Shown here: positions 17,122-26,858 of the stretch, in pieces
Position numbering within the stretch: the first letter of the stretch is position 1
Layout: every line of letters starts with the position of its first letter
Origin: an uncultured Bacteroides sp.
GTDB lineage: Bacteria > Bacteroidota > Bacteroidia > Chitinophagales > Chitinophagaceae
Direction of reading: 5' to 3'
Length of the DNA stretch: 45,016 bases
NCBI GenBank assembly: GCA_902168085.1
Contig: CABHOP010000018.1
Location: forward strand, 1 to 45,016
Notes under the pieces: model-generated
The model's input: only the letters and a program-made list of their open reading frames with translations
Databases searched by the model: none
What the model was told of the DNA's origin: nothing
Program-made: the position numbers and the translations under genes

Positions 17122-18090
17122 ATGAAAAGTGCCATCATCCCCGCATTAGCATTAGCAGTTTGCTGCAGTACGTCTGTATCTTTTGCCCAGGAAAGCAAGG
17201 GCAAGAATAGCACTAAAGAAATATCGGAAGAAACTGTTGTCATCAAACGTAATGGCGAAGGCAAAACCATTATTGAAATAAAAGACGGCAACGTGTATGT
17301 GAATGGTGATAACATAGCCACGGTAAAAGATATACAGAACAATCATACACGTAAGAAGATCATTATAGACAATGGCAATGATGCGGGCATAACGATGCCC
17401 TTCGGCGGTAGGCAGGAGAATATTGTTATGACACGCAAGGCGATGCTGGGTGTATATACCAAACCTGATAATGCGAATGGAGGAGCTGAAATAGAACGTG
17501 TAATGCCGAACAGCGCCGCCGCTGAGGCAGGATTAAAAGCCGGCGATGTGATAACGGGTATAGATGGTAAGGCTATTAACAACGGTAAGGAACTGACAGA
17601 AATAATAGCCGATAAAGAAGCCGGTGAAAAAGTAACCATCAGCTACAAACGCAATGGTAAACTGCAAAATGCAACAGCAGCCTTATCTAAGGCGCCGGGC
17701 ATCAACATACCCAGGGGCCGTCACTTCAATCCATTTGAAGGCAATGGCGATATTCCTAATACCATGATGCGCCCATTCAGTTTCGATATTAATGACGCAC
17801 CTTTTGAACCAAGCCCTAAAATGGGTGTAACAGTGGAAGATATGAATGATGGCGACGGTGTAAAAGTGCTGGATGTAAAACCATCTTCACCGGCTGCTGA
17901 AGCGGGTATCCGTAAAAATGACATCCTGAAAAAGCTGGATAATGAATCTATAAGTTCTGTACAGGAACTACAAGATATACTGGGTGGTACCAAGAAGAAC
18001 CAGCCTGTAAAACTTCAATACGAAAGAGAAGGAAACACGAATACAACCAATATTGTATTCCCAAAAAGCCTGAAGAAAAAAGACCTGTAA
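17122..18090 (+). CDS. Exported protein with two PDZ domains
   Basis: The 322-residue protein has a signal peptide (about 1-22, ending SFAQ), a charged region (about 25-85), and two PDZ domains. PDZ1 is about residues 100-185 (LGVYTKPDN, NSAAAEAGLKAGDVITGIDG) and PDZ2 about 232-315 (MGVTVEDMND, SSPAAEAGIRKNDILKKLDN). There is no protease domain, unlike DegP or CtpA. It is probably a periplasmic adaptor that binds protein C-termini. A TACTTTCG box (one mismatch from the -7 consensus) lies at 17092-17099. It is convergent with comB. Confidence 0.85.
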   Translation: MKSAIIPALALAVCCSTSVSFAQESKGKNSTKEISEETVVIKRNGEGKTIIEIKDGNVYVNGDNIATVKDIQNNHTRKKIIIDNGNDAGITMPFGGRQENIVMTRKAMLGVYTKPDNANGGAEIERVMPNSAAAEAGLKAGDVITGIDGKAINNGKELTEIIADKEAGEKVTISYKRNGKLQNATAALSKAPGINIPRGRHFNPFEGNGDIPNTMMRPFSFDINDAPFEPSPKMGVTVEDMNDGDGVKVLDVKPSSPAAEAGIRKNDILKKLDNESISSVQELQDILGGTKKNQPVKLQYEREGNTNTTNIVFPKSLKKKDL

Positions 18091-18123
18091 GGCTTTCAAA
18101 GTTTGTAAATGGTAAAAAAAGGT

Positions 18124-18150
18124 AAAAAGGCAGCTCAGGCTGCCCTTTTT
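18124..18150. terminator. Bidirectional terminator between the PDZ gene and comB
   Basis: GGCAGC and GCTGCC pair around TCAG, with A-runs to the left and T-runs to the right, so the hairpin can act on both strands. Confidence 0.85.
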
Positions 18151-18880
18151 ATTTGTATATAACCAGTTCTTTCCCTTTTAAAATAGGCACTACAGGATGC
18201 AGATCGGGCGTAGCGCAATATTCCATATCGCCTTGCAGCCCGTATGCAGACAGGCGTTTGTAATGCGAGCTATCGCGCAGAAAGGTAATGGCATCGCCTT
18301 CGGCACTATGTTCAAACAGGTAATTAGCCGCACGCGCACTGTCGCAGTTAACAGAAAAATGGTCTTTAATCTTGTTTACTACGGCTCCGGCAAATAAGGT
18401 ATCCTCCAGGTTGAAACGATCTTTCCAGGCAGCGCAGCCCAGCAATACATTCTTCTTTTGCGCAACCAGGAAATCACATACAGCTGATAAATTAAGGAAA
18501 GCACCAGTGATAATGGTATCCGCATCTTTCACCATATGCAGCAGGCGTGTACCATTTGTAGTAGTAAGTACCAGGCATCTATCGTTTATAAACTCCTTAG
18601 GATATTCTGATGGAGAATTGCCGTATTGCAAACCTTCTGCTACTTTGCCATCGCGCTCCCCTGCCGTGATGCTGTTTTCTATACTGTTGCCCAGTTCAAT
18701 GCATTCCTGCACGCTGGCTACGGGTATAACACAAGTGGCACCATTATGCAGCGCTGCTGCTATAGTAGATGTAGCACGGAACACATCGATAATAACAACT
18801 ACTGCGCCCTTGGTATCGTATAAATGTAATAATGCAGGCGAAAGGCAAACTTCTAACCTGGGTAATGCACTGTCAGACAT
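18149..18880 (-). CDS. comB: 2-phosphosulfolactate phosphatase family protein ComB
   Basis: Translation from the ATG at 18880 gives 243 residues with the ComB hallmarks: VVIIDVFRATSTIAAALHNGA (read in parts, about 25-45), AGERDGKVAEGLQYGNSPSEY (in parts), LTTTNGTRLL, and GCAAWKDRFNLEDTLFAGAVV. The in-frame ATG at 18922 adds an unlikely hydrophobic extension. In archaea ComB makes sulfolactate for coenzyme M; in Bacteroidota the family is common, but its physiological role is uncertain. It follows gldN after a strong terminator, so it is probably a separate unit. Confidence 0.88.
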   Translation of the reverse strand: MSDSALPRLEVCLSPALLHLYDTKGAVVVIIDVFRATSTIAAALHNGATCVIPVASVQECIELGNSIENSITAGERDGKVAEGLQYGNSPSEYPKEFINDRCLVLTTTNGTRLLHMVKDADTIITGAFLNLSAVCDFLVAQKKNVLLGCAAWKDRFNLEDTLFAGAVVNKIKDHFSVNCDSARAANYLFEHSAEGDAITFLRDSSHYKRLSAYGLQGDMEYCATPDLHPVVPILKGKELVIYK

Positions 18881-18931
18881 CAAATAAATACTTAAAAGAA
18901 ATGTAGTGCAAGATACAGGCATCAGGCAAAT

Positions 18932-18964
18932 AAAAAAATCGCCACCTGATTAGGTGGCGATTTT
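18932..18964 (-). terminator. Terminator of the gldKLMN operon
   Basis: AAAATCGCCACCT (935-947) pairs perfectly with AGGTGGCGATTTT (952-964) around GATT. On the minus strand it is followed by a run of T. It lies 22 bases past the gldN stop. Confidence 0.92.
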
Positions 18965-18985
18965 CTGAGTATCATTCAAGTGGTA

Positions 18986-19894
18986 TTAATATACCCACAA
19001 ATCGTGTTCCTTGTTGAATATCTGTTCTGCGGCTTTCTGTCCTTCATACAGCGCTTCCATATTGCTCATACCTTTTTCTTTGAAAGAAAGGTCGAATGGA
19101 TTGCTCATTTTGATAACGCGGCTGGCAAAGTAGCGGTTTTCGAAGAATTCGTACCAGCTCATGCGTGCTACATCATTTTCAGGATTGAACACTTCATATT
19201 GAGCCAGCATCGGCGTGATTTCAGGATAGTATAACCAGAATACAGCCTGAGATGCACGATAAGTACCATCATCATTGTATACGTCGCGGATAGGAGCGAT
19301 ACCGATTATCTGGTTGCGCATACGACCTGTATTCCTGTCAATAAACCAGTCTTCTTTGAGACGGTATTTAGTAACCACATCGGGGTCAAACTCTTTCTGA
19401 GTGATTTTAACGGTTTCTTCGCCTGTTACAGGGTCAACAACCATGGTAGTATCCGGCTGGCCTATCAGCAGTTCAAGGATTTGTTCCTTGGTAAGGGCTG
19501 TAGTAAACCTGTCATCCATATTAGAATAGGCTTTGATTTTGCCATTCTTTACAGCATGCAGTATTATTTCGATGAAATAACCACCACCAGTGTAATCATC
19601 ACCGGGATAGCGGAATGCCATGTTCTGCTTTTCACGGATATCTATTTCACGCCAGATCCTTTTTTTCCACATGATGTCGGCCTCGCGAACTGACTGTGGT
19701 GTCAAAGGGGTGTTGATGTGAGCTACCCTGTCATAAACCCCATCTCTTACCAAAGATGGTTTCCAGTCGTCTTTAACACCGTCAACGCTGTTATAACCAG
19801 AAACAGCAGGGTCTGCAGTTTGAGCGAATGATACACTGCTTGCTAAAAGTAAAGCAGCGGTAGCAGCAATTCTATATGATCTACGGATACTCAT
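18986..19894 (-). CDS. gldN: Gliding motility/type IX secretion protein GldN
   Basis: The 302-residue protein has a signal peptide (about 1-24, SVSFAQ) and the GldN pattern: DGVKDDWKPSLVRDGVYDRV, READIMWKKRIWREIDIREKQN and the C-terminal YEFFENRYFASRVIKMSNPFDLS (each read in parts). GldN (PorN) binds GldK to make periplasmic rings tied to the outer membrane and is part of the core of the type IX secretion system. It is the last gene of a four-gene operon, gldK-gldL-gldM-gldN, before a strong terminator. Confidence 0.96.
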   Translation of the reverse strand: MSIRRSYRIAATAALLLASSVSFAQTADPAVSGYNSVDGVKDDWKPSLVRDGVYDRVAHINTPLTPQSVREADIMWKKRIWREIDIREKQNMAFRYPGDDYTGGGYFIEIILHAVKNGKIKAYSNMDDRFTTALTKEQILELLIGQPDTTMVVDPVTGEETVKITQKEFDPDVVTKYRLKEDWFIDRNTGRMRNQIIGIAPIRDVYNDDGTYRASQAVFWLYYPEITPMLAQYEVFNPENDVARMSWYEFFENRYFASRVIKMSNPFDLSFKEKGMSNMEALYEGQKAAEQIFNKEHDLWVY

Positions 19895-19933
19895 AATCCT
19901 GAAACGATTTGCTAATTATTAAAGTTAGTAAAA

Positions 19934-21481
19934 TTACTGAATAAGAGTTATACCTACAGTATTGAGCGAACGCGTTGTACCGTCGGGGCCTCTCGCCTTA
20001 ATCTCTTCAAAATAAAGTTTATCACCAATTTTTGCCCTACCGATAGCCTCAACAACCTGCTTGCTTTCACTAAACCTTGCGCTTTTTACAACGAACGGCC
20101 CAATAGGTTCGCCGCGTTTAGGAACAAGGCTGAATTCGAAACTGGTAACTACGAAACGAGCATCAAAATCGAAGTTTTCAAGAGCTGCCTGGATACCCAA
20201 TTGTGCTTTAAACTCGTTGCTAGGAACGCGGCCACCGCTATACTTACCTATCTTAGCTACCGGGTCAGGTATACGTTTTACACGTATTTCCTGTCCACCT
20301 ACTCTTTTAACACCTGTTGCAGTTTTAGCATTGATATCTGCCATTACTTTCCCGGGCTTCGTAACCATTACTTCGTAGTGGCCTTTGCCTTCCAGTGGCT
20401 TAACTGTTGCATCAGGTATGTTTACGGATACGTCTTCCAGTGAATAACCTGCCGCCGAAACTGTTATCGGGTTAGGTACACCAATGTAAAACACGTTCAT
20501 TTTATCCAACTGCATAGAGGCACCTTCTGAACCCACCATGTAAGTGAACTCATAATCGCGTGTTTCAACACGGCCACCCATATCCAGTGTCACTTTACCA
20601 CGAACGGTTTGCAGACCAACGCCGGATGCTGAAGTTTCCCAAGAGGCTACACCATTTTCAACTTTAGCCACACGGCCTGAACTTGAAGAAACCTGAGGGT
20701 TAACAGCTTTGTTGTAGGCTGCCAACATGATGCTGGCTTCAACTTTCTGCCCGGCTAGTACGTAGCTGTTTTTAGGAACCGCTATAGCTTGTATTTCGTC
20801 GAATTTAACCTGGATGTCACCGGCTTCCCTGGCCAACTGGTTGATGATTACAGCTTCACTATTCCTTACGTCATTCTGAAACTTAGAAAGCAATGTAACA
20901 ACAGCCATTGTAGGCATGTTATAGAAATAACCTGTAGCCCAGTCTGCGCGTGGATTGTTATCTGTTTTTTCTGGTTCCACCACTTTAATCGGTAGTTCTT
21001 TCATGAATTGCTCCTTAAACTTAGGATCAATAACACCAACCATCATATCACGCAGATCGTTCAGCTTCTTTTTTATCTCATCACCACCTTTTTTCTCAAC
21101 TAAGAGCAAAGTACTGGCATCGATATTATCTTGCCTTTTAATCTCACCATTTTCCTCTTTACCACCAGACTCTTCGATTATCTTATTTTTCCAGTCTTCC
21201 AGATATTTGATCATGCTGGCAGCTTGTGCCTTCACCTGATCAGCTTTCTGATTGAAAGGACGCATACGTTCTTCCTGGCCAGCTTGCGATTCCTGATCTT
21301 TCATGCTTTTATATAAAGCATCGTTCTTCTGCTCGATAGAAGCATTAGAGGCAGTAATACTCTGGTTAATGGTTTTAAACGCATGCAGGATTTCAGAGGA
21401 TACGTTTAGGGCCAGCATGGCAGTCAACACCAAGTACATGAGGTTGATCATTAACTGCCGCGGCTCTTTAGGCATTGACAT
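19934..21481 (-). CDS. gldM: Gliding motility/type IX secretion motor protein GldM
   Basis: The 515-residue protein has one N-terminal transmembrane helix (about 10-30, MINLMYLVLTAMLALNV) and a long periplasmic part built of tandem domains, ending SLNTVGITLIQ. The helix crosses the inner membrane inside the GldL pentamer and the periplasmic shaft reaches GldK/GldN. With GldL it forms the proton-driven motor that powers type IX secretion and gliding. The length matches known GldM. It is separated from gldN by 39 bases and from gldL by 60. Confidence 0.97.
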   Translation of the reverse strand: MSMPKEPRQLMINLMYLVLTAMLALNVSSEILHAFKTINQSITASNASIEQKNDALYKSMKDQESQAGQEERMRPFNQKADQVKAQAASMIKYLEDWKNKIIEESGGKEENGEIKRQDNIDASTLLLVEKKGGDEIKKKLNDLRDMMVGVIDPKFKEQFMKELPIKVVEPEKTDNNPRADWATGYFYNMPTMAVVTLLSKFQNDVRNSEAVIINQLAREAGDIQVKFDEIQAIAVPKNSYVLAGQKVEASIMLAAYNKAVNPQVSSSSGRVAKVENGVASWETSASGVGLQTVRGKVTLDMGGRVETRDYEFTYMVGSEGASMQLDKMNVFYIGVPNPITVSAAGYSLEDVSVNIPDATVKPLEGKGHYEVMVTKPGKVMADINAKTATGVKRVGGQEIRVKRIPDPVAKIGKYSGGRVPSNEFKAQLGIQAALENFDFDARFVVTSFEFSLVPKRGEPIGPFVVKSARFSESKQVVEAIGRAKIGDKLYFEEIKARGPDGTTRSLNTVGITLIQ

Positions 21482-21541
21482 GCTGCAAAAAATTTAGGGA
21501 GTTACTTAAATTAATTTCTTTACTTATTATCAATGCTTGAA

Positions 21542-22360
21542 TTAGCGTCCTTGCATAGCAGCCAGCATGTTGCCATATATCTGGTTCAGCGTTGTCAGGT
21601 TTTTAGACAGCTGTGCTATTTGCTCTTTCGCAGCTACTGCATCTGTAGCGCTTGATGCCATTGCATCTGATGCACTTACCAGGTTGCTGTAGAATTTGTT
21701 CATTGCTTTCAGGTGGTTGTTTGCATCTTGCAGTTCCACTTCATATATCTGGTTCAGAGAGCCCAGATTCCTTGAAAGCACTACTACTTGCTCGTGGAAT
21801 TTAGCTGTGTCTTCAGCAGCATTATTAAATGATGCCATAGTATTAGATGCACCTACGAAAGTATTTTTCATTTCGCCCAGGGCACTTGCAGCTTCACGTG
21901 CACTTTGAGAGTACTCACCAGTTGCAGCAGTAACATCAGAGATATCTTTTATCTGTTCAACCACCACACCGAAGCGTTGGAAGTTTTCACCCAATTTGCG
22001 GATGTTAGCAGGTGTGATCTGTGCATCTTCCATCATTTTATCTAAAGAAGCACCGGGAGATACTTTACCTGCACCAGAATCAAATTTTGTTCCTTTACGA
22101 TAGGCTTCCACATGTGGATTTTCATCCAGATTGGGGTAGAAGCGTTCCCAATAGTAATCTTTATGAGGTGGGAGCAAACCAAGCAGTGCAAAGATGAATG
22201 CTTCGGTAAGCATACCCGCTGTCAACATCACACCCGCACCTGGCCAGTGTTGGATTTTAAAGAGTGCTCCCATCAGTACCACGGAGGCACCCAGACCAAT
22301 GATCAGGTTTTTAATATACTTACCCTGTTTGGTTTCGAAAAACAGTGCTACAGAACCCAT
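21542..22360 (-). CDS. gldL: Gliding motility/type IX secretion motor protein GldL
   Basis: The 272-residue protein has two N-terminal transmembrane helices. Lys35 and His38 lie in LFKIQHWPG and Glu53 in TEAFIFA; these correspond by local alignment to the conserved charged residues, including the membrane glutamate, that matter for motor function in Flavobacterium GldL. The C-terminal two thirds is a helical, coiled-coil cytoplasmic domain. Five GldL surround two GldM helices in known structures. It lies second in the operon. Confidence 0.96.
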   Translation of the reverse strand: MGSVALFFETKQGKYIKNLIIGLGASVVLMGALFKIQHWPGAGVMLTAGMLTEAFIFALLGLLPPHKDYYWERFYPNLDENPHVEAYRKGTKFDSGAGKVSPGASLDKMMEDAQITPANIRKLGENFQRFGVVVEQIKDISDVTAATGEYSQSAREAASALGEMKNTFVGASNTMASFNNAAEDTAKFHEQVVVLSRNLGSLNQIYEVELQDANNHLKAMNKFYSNLVSASDAMASSATDAVAAKEQIAQLSKNLTTLNQIYGNMLAAMQGR

Positions 22361-22419
22361 TTTATTTTGTTTTTCTTAAAGGTTGAAAAATTACTGATTA
22401 AAATTTATAGTTATTTATA

Positions 22420-23676
22420 TTAACGCCTGTTAGTTAATGCAGGTGCAATTTGCTGATAAACACAACGGAATCCTATGTACGCTTTTGCTGTATCTGCATA
22501 TTCATAATCGCGTGTACCATTTTGCAGGTAGAACGCTACATCGCGCCAGCTGCCACCACGTAATACTTTGCGGCGCATCCATTGAGGATCGTTTTCGCGT
22601 ATTTTATAGTCCACTACAGGATTCAGATCTGAAGTAGTTGAATAAGCGGTACCGAAGTATGAACTGGCAGTCCACTCGGCCACGTTACCGGCCATGTTGT
22701 ACAGGCCGTAGTCGTTTGGCCAGTAGCGGTCAACAGGCACTGTGTATAAACCACCATCGGCAGCGTAGTTGCCACGTTGAGGTTTGAAGTTAGCCAGGTA
22801 ACAACCTTTTTTGTTAACCAGGTACGGTCCACCCCAAGGATATGGAGACTCTGTACGGCCACCGCGTGCTGCATATTCCCACTGTTCTTCGCTAGGCAGT
22901 GCAAACTCGCCTTCGAAATACAGTTTGTTCTTTTCGCGATCTTGCTTCCACAGCATGGTACGCCAGTTACAGAATGCATTTGCCTGGTGCCAGTTAATAC
23001 CCACTACAGGATATTGGTTAAAGGCAGGGAACCAGTTGTATTGCAAAGCAATCGGTTCATTATATGAATATGACAGCTGTTTTACCCAAACAGTAGTATC
23101 GGGATAGATAGCCACATCATATTTCCTTTTGAAGTTGGTAGCTGATTGGCCGGCGTTCTTTACGTTCTCGCTATAGTCATAGGTTTCGTAATGATAAACC
23201 AGCTTAGAATTATCAAATTCTTTCTTGCCCCAGCCGCTTTGGTCAGCAGGGATATACATAGCAGTCAGCTGATCTTGCAGGTCCGGATCCCTCCAGTTTA
23301 TTCTCTTCCTCATATCCAGGCGCTGGTTACCATCAGCGTCGTCTATAAAGTCGCCCAGCGTAGTGTGCGCTATAGAGTCACGAACCCAATTGGTAAATTG
23401 ACGGTATTCAGCATTTGAGATTTCTGTCGCATCCATGTAAAAACCTGTCATCTGCGCAGTGCGTATCATCGCATCATTCCTTCCGCGAACATCTTCGTCA
23501 CTTGCTCCCATTTTAAAAATTCCAGACGGTACATACACCATGCCTAGCGGAACAGGGGGCCTGTATGTCATCATTGTAGGTTCACCTACAAGCTGACCTC
23601 CGTTACCCGGTTTTCCGCAGCTGGCAGCCAGTGCTAGTAATGCTACAGCCGAGATCTTCAGGGAAAGTTGTTTCAT
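22420..23676 (-). CDS. gldK: Gliding motility/type IX secretion lipoprotein GldK
   Basis: From the ATG at 23676 the product has 418 residues and a lipoprotein signal peptide with the lipobox LAASC. The upstream in-frame ATG at 23763 would give an unlikely N-terminal extension ending in poly-Asn. The body is a formylglycine-generating-enzyme-like (FGE-sulfatase) fold: YVPSGIFKMGASDEDV, ATEISNAEYRQF, LPSEEQWEYAARGG, NVAEWTASSYF, VLRGGSWRDVA, YIGFRCVY. In GldK this fold is structural and not known to be catalytic. GldK anchors the ring complex under the outer membrane and is the first gene of the operon. Confidence 0.96.
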   Translation of the reverse strand: MKQLSLKISAVALLALAASCGKPGNGGQLVGEPTMMTYRPPVPLGMVYVPSGIFKMGASDEDVRGRNDAMIRTAQMTGFYMDATEISNAEYRQFTNWVRDSIAHTTLGDFIDDADGNQRLDMRKRINWRDPDLQDQLTAMYIPADQSGWGKKEFDNSKLVYHYETYDYSENVKNAGQSATNFKRKYDVAIYPDTTVWVKQLSYSYNEPIALQYNWFPAFNQYPVVGINWHQANAFCNWRTMLWKQDREKNKLYFEGEFALPSEEQWEYAARGGRTESPYPWGGPYLVNKKGCYLANFKPQRGNYAADGGLYTVPVDRYWPNDYGLYNMAGNVAEWTASSYFGTAYSTTSDLNPVVDYKIRENDPQWMRRKVLRGGSWRDVAFYLQNGTRDYEYADTAKAYIGFRCVYQQIAPALTNRR

Positions 23677-23781
23677 ACTACTGTTATTATTGTTTTTGCG
23701 ATTAGGCAAATAAAGTAATTTTTTTGGCTTGCAGGTAGTTTTCCCTACAAAACCGTTGCACAATATTTAAAGATTTTTCCA

Positions 23782-23842
23782 AAAATGCAAGCTTCAAAAA
23801 AAAATTTGTTAAGAATTTCAAAAGCTTGTAAAACTGCATTTT
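23782..23842 (-). terminator. Imperfect palindrome after the YyaL gene
   Basis: AAAATGCA with CAAGCTT (23782-23794) is mirrored by AAGCTTG (23822-23828) and TGCATTTT (23835-23842). The interior is A/T-rich. It lies just past the stop of the 23856-25886 gene and could end its transcription; the long loop makes it a weak terminator. Confidence 0.35.
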
Positions 23843-23855
23843 AGTTCAAAGTAAA

Positions 23856-25886
23856 TCAATCTGCTGACATATGCAAATGCTTCAAAACCTGCGCTATATC
23901 GGCTATTGGCGGCAAACATGCATCATCTGTACATATATATACCCTTGTTTCTTTCCCCGAATATTTGCCTTTCAGCATCGGAATTTCAGATATTTCTTTT
24001 TTTGAAGTGAGCAAAAGGGCACCCGGCAGCATTTCCTTTTCCAGTTCCTTTTTGCCGGTTTCCCAACCCTCACCCATACCTGCTACCGTCTTTATACCAT
24101 ACACATATTGTTGCAATAAACACGCCCAGTAGCCAAACGAGGTAGTGTACCTGCCTGCAGATGATGCCATACGCTGCAGCATAATATATGCTTGCTCTAT
24201 CCATTCCGTGCGTTCCATGACAATTCCTAAAAGATACAGGTTATGCACCATTACTGCGTTGGCAGATGGTGTAGCTCCGTCATAGATATCTACTTTTCGT
24301 ACGGGTATATCATTTTGCAGAGAGGATGTGTAGTAGAAAAACACACTGCTTTCATGCTGAAATTCGCTTACTACTTTTTGCGCCAATTCATCTGCTTTCA
24401 GCAGCCATGCTTCGTCAGCGCTAACGGACGCCAGTTGTAATAAAGCCTGCACCAGGTAAGCATAGTCATCCAGGTTGGCAGCGATGCGGGCATTCCCTTG
24501 CTTCCATGTATGCACAAGGCCATTACTTGTTTGAAAAGCCTGCAACATCCATTCCATATGCGCTACTGCCCTTTGCCGATAGGTTTCATCCTGCAAGGCT
24601 TGAGCTGCCTTGCACATGGCAATATTCATCAGGGCATTCCAGGACAACAGGCTTTTGTCATCTGTAAGCGGGCGAATGCGTTTATTTCTTGCTGCTAATA
24701 ATTTTTGTTTTGCCGCTTCTACTTTTTTCGCTACCGCTACTTCAGGCATATCATAGCGCATAGCTACAGATGCTACCGGCTCCGCCACGTGCAGGATATT
24801 TGTATGTTCCCAATTGCCTTCTTCTGACACGCCGAAACAAGCTTGCAGCACTTCATCTTCACCTATTATATCCTTCCATTCATCCCACGTCCATGTATAA
24901 AATTTACCTTCTACACCTTCGCTATCTGCATCTATGGCGCTATAGTATCCACCACCCGGTTCCCTTAATTCTTTTTCTACAAAACCAATGATTTCTTCTA
25001 TAGCAATTTTATATTTTTTATCCCTATTAATGCTATAAGCTTCCGCGAGCGATGTTACCAGCAAAGCATTGTCGTAAAGCATTTTTTCAAAGTGTGGTAT
25101 CAGCCAGTTGTCATCTGTTGCATAACGTGCCAGCCCACCACCCAATTGGTCATAAATGCCCCCTTCTATCATAGCATCCAGGCTTTTCAATGCATGTTGT
25201 AAAGCTTCTTTATTGCCTGTATACCGATAGTGTTGCAGCAGGTAAGAAATAGACATAGTGCCCGGAAATTTTGGCGCCTTGCCAAACCCACCTTTCTCCT
25301 TATCGGCATGTTTCAGCAGGTTTTCAGTCATCAGGGTGCAGGTGTTTTTATCCCACTTCTCCCCTTTTGCTGTAGTACCTATAGCAGATGCCTGTTTCAG
25401 GTATTGCAGCATCTGGCTGGTTTGTGTTTCTACCTCACCCGGTTGCTCCGTCCATATTTCATGCATGCGCTGCAACAACTGCAGCCATGATGGGCGGCCA
25501 TAAGCGGGCCGGGGCGGAAAATAAGTGCCTCCATAAAAAGGTATTCTGCCGGGCGTAACAAACACATTTAACGGCCAGCCACCGCTACCGCTAATGGCCT
25601 GTACGGCATCCATATACAAGTGGTCTACATCGGGGTGTTCTTCCCTGTCTACCTTGATGTTGATGAAGTGTTCGTTCATATATGCCGCCACCTCCTCGTC
25701 CTCAAAGCTTTCGCGCTCCATTACATGGCACCAGTGGCAGGCGGCATAGCCAATGCTTACCAGTACAGGTTTATGCTCCTTTTCAGCCTTTTCAAAGGCC
25801 TCATCACCCCATGCATGCCAGTTGACGGGGTTGTGGGCATGTTGCAGTAAATACGGGCTTAATTCTTTTGCGAGTTGGTTGGGCAT
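23856..25886 (-). CDS. Thioredoxin-like/DUF255 protein of the YyaL (SPATA20) family
   Basis: The 676-residue protein matches the full length of the YyaL/spermatogenesis-associated protein 20 family. The N-terminal thioredoxin-like domain (about 1-170) has the redox-like motif CHWCH at 50-54. The rest (about 190-670) is an alpha/alpha-barrel like those of six-hairpin glycosidases, with [32 protein letters not shown] and LLSWNALMN. It is cytosolic, with no signal peptide. The biological role of the family is not settled. It is transcribed alone. Confidence 0.92.
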   Translation of the reverse strand: MPNQLAKELSPYLLQHAHNPVNWHAWGDEAFEKAEKEHKPVLVSIGYAACHWCHVMERESFEDEEVAAYMNEHFINIKVDREEHPDVDHLYMDAVQAISGSGGWPLNVFVTPGRIPFYGGTYFPPRPAYGRPSWLQLLQRMHEIWTEQPGEVETQTSQMLQYLKQASAIGTTAKGEKWDKNTCTLMTENLLKHADKEKGGFGKAPKFPGTMSISYLLQHYRYTGNKEALQHALKSLDAMIEGGIYDQLGGGLARYATDDNWLIPHFEKMLYDNALLVTSLAEAYSINRDKKYKIAIEEIIGFVEKELREPGGGYYSAIDADSEGVEGKFYTWTWDEWKDIIGEDEVLQACFGVSEEGNWEHTNILHVAEPVASVAMRYDMPEVAVAKKVEAAKQKLLAARNKRIRPLTDDKSLLSWNALMNIAMCKAAQALQDETYRQRAVAHMEWMLQAFQTSNGLVHTWKQGNARIAANLDDYAYLVQALLQLASVSADEAWLLKADELAQKVVSEFQHESSVFFYYTSSLQNDIPVRKVDIYDGATPSANAVMVHNLYLLGIVMERTEWIEQAYIMLQRMASSAGRYTTSFGYWACLLQQYVYGIKTVAGMGEGWETGKKELEKEMLPGALLLTSKKEISEIPMLKGKYSGKETRVYICTDDACLPPIADIAQVLKHLHMSAD

Positions 25887-25946
25887 CTATCTAAAATTAA
25901 ATAAGAAAACAGTGGAAAAAGCATTTTCATTGTTTAACTAAAGGTT

Positions 25947-25979
25947 AAAAAGAAAATGGCCCAACAAATGTTGAGCCAT
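25947..25979 (-). terminator. Terminator of hemD
   Basis: ATGGCCCAAC (25956-25965) pairs with GTTGAGCCAT (25970-25979), with one mismatch, around AAAT. The minus strand then runs into a T-rich tract. Confidence 0.75.
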
Positions 25980-25999
25980 GTACCAATCAGTATGAACTT

Positions 26000-26800
26000 C
26001 TATTTCTTTAAATCTACCAGGTATTTTTCCAGTGCCGATACCATAGAGGGGGCATTGGGAGCCGGGGCTTTAATGTCCAGCCTCAGGCCAGCATCTTCAA
26101 TAGCTTTGGAAGTAGTAGGGCCGAAAGCGCCTATCAGTGTACCATTCTGTTTAAACTCAGGATCGTAATCGAACAAGGTTTGTACGCTGAAGGGGCTGAA
26201 GAATACGATCATATCATGATGCTCCTTCATTATCGGCCCGATATCATTAGATACCATGCGATATAGCGTCGCCTCAGAGAACTGAATATTATGACCTGCC
26301 AGGAACTGTGCAATATCATTCTTGCCGTTATCGGACGTAGGCAGTATGAATTTTTCGTTATGCTTGTGCTTACCTATTACCTCCAGCAGGCCATCGGTGC
26401 TGCCATCGGGCGAAAAGAATACTTTACGCTTGCGGTACAGGATGAACTTTTGCAGATATAGGGCTACGGCCTCGGTAACGCAGAAATACTTCATTTCCTG
26501 CGAAACCTTCACTTTCAATTCTTCGCAGATGCGGAAGAAATGGTCTACTGCATTTCGGCTGTTGAAAATGATGGCTGTGTGTTCTGCTACATCTATGCGT
26601 TGCTTACGAAAGTCTTTGCCACTCAGGCCTTCTACCCTGATGAACGGGTGGAAAGCAAGGTTTACCTCATATTTTTTAGCAAGGTCGAAGTAGGGAGATT
26701 TTTCCGTTTCAGGCCTGGGCTGGGTAATAAGTATACTACCTACCTTCGGCGACTCCTTTTTCCCGGTGCTCTTAGTCTGTGTACGTTCAGCTTTTGCCAT
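26000..26800 (-). CDS. hemD: Uroporphyrinogen-III synthase
   Basis: The 266-residue enzyme closes hydroxymethylbilane to uroporphyrinogen III in haem synthesis. HemD is poorly conserved, but the two-domain pattern is visible: ILITQPRPE near the N-terminus (about 23-31), FNSRNAVDHFF (about 79-89), ILPTSDNGKNDIAQFL, VFFSPFSVQTLF (about 202-213) and IGAFGPTTSKAIEDAGL. The N-terminus carries a short Lys-rich extension (1-20). Its neighbour is a DUF4271 gene 58 bases upstream on the same strand, a pairing common in Bacteroidota. Confidence 0.9.
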   Translation of the reverse strand: MAKAERTQTKSTGKKESPKVGSILITQPRPETEKSPYFDLAKKYEVNLAFHPFIRVEGLSGKDFRKQRIDVAEHTAIIFNSRNAVDHFFRICEELKVKVSQEMKYFCVTEAVALYLQKFILYRKRKVFFSPDGSTDGLLEVIGKHKHNEKFILPTSDNGKNDIAQFLAGHNIQFSEATLYRMVSNDIGPIMKEHHDMIVFFSPFSVQTLFDYDPEFKQNGTLIGAFGPTTSKAIEDAGLRLDIKAPAPNAPSMVSALEKYLVDLKK

Positions 26801-26858
26801 ATGGGGGTTAAAAACGGGTTTTATATGTTAACAATGCTACGGGAGCACTCAACAAGTG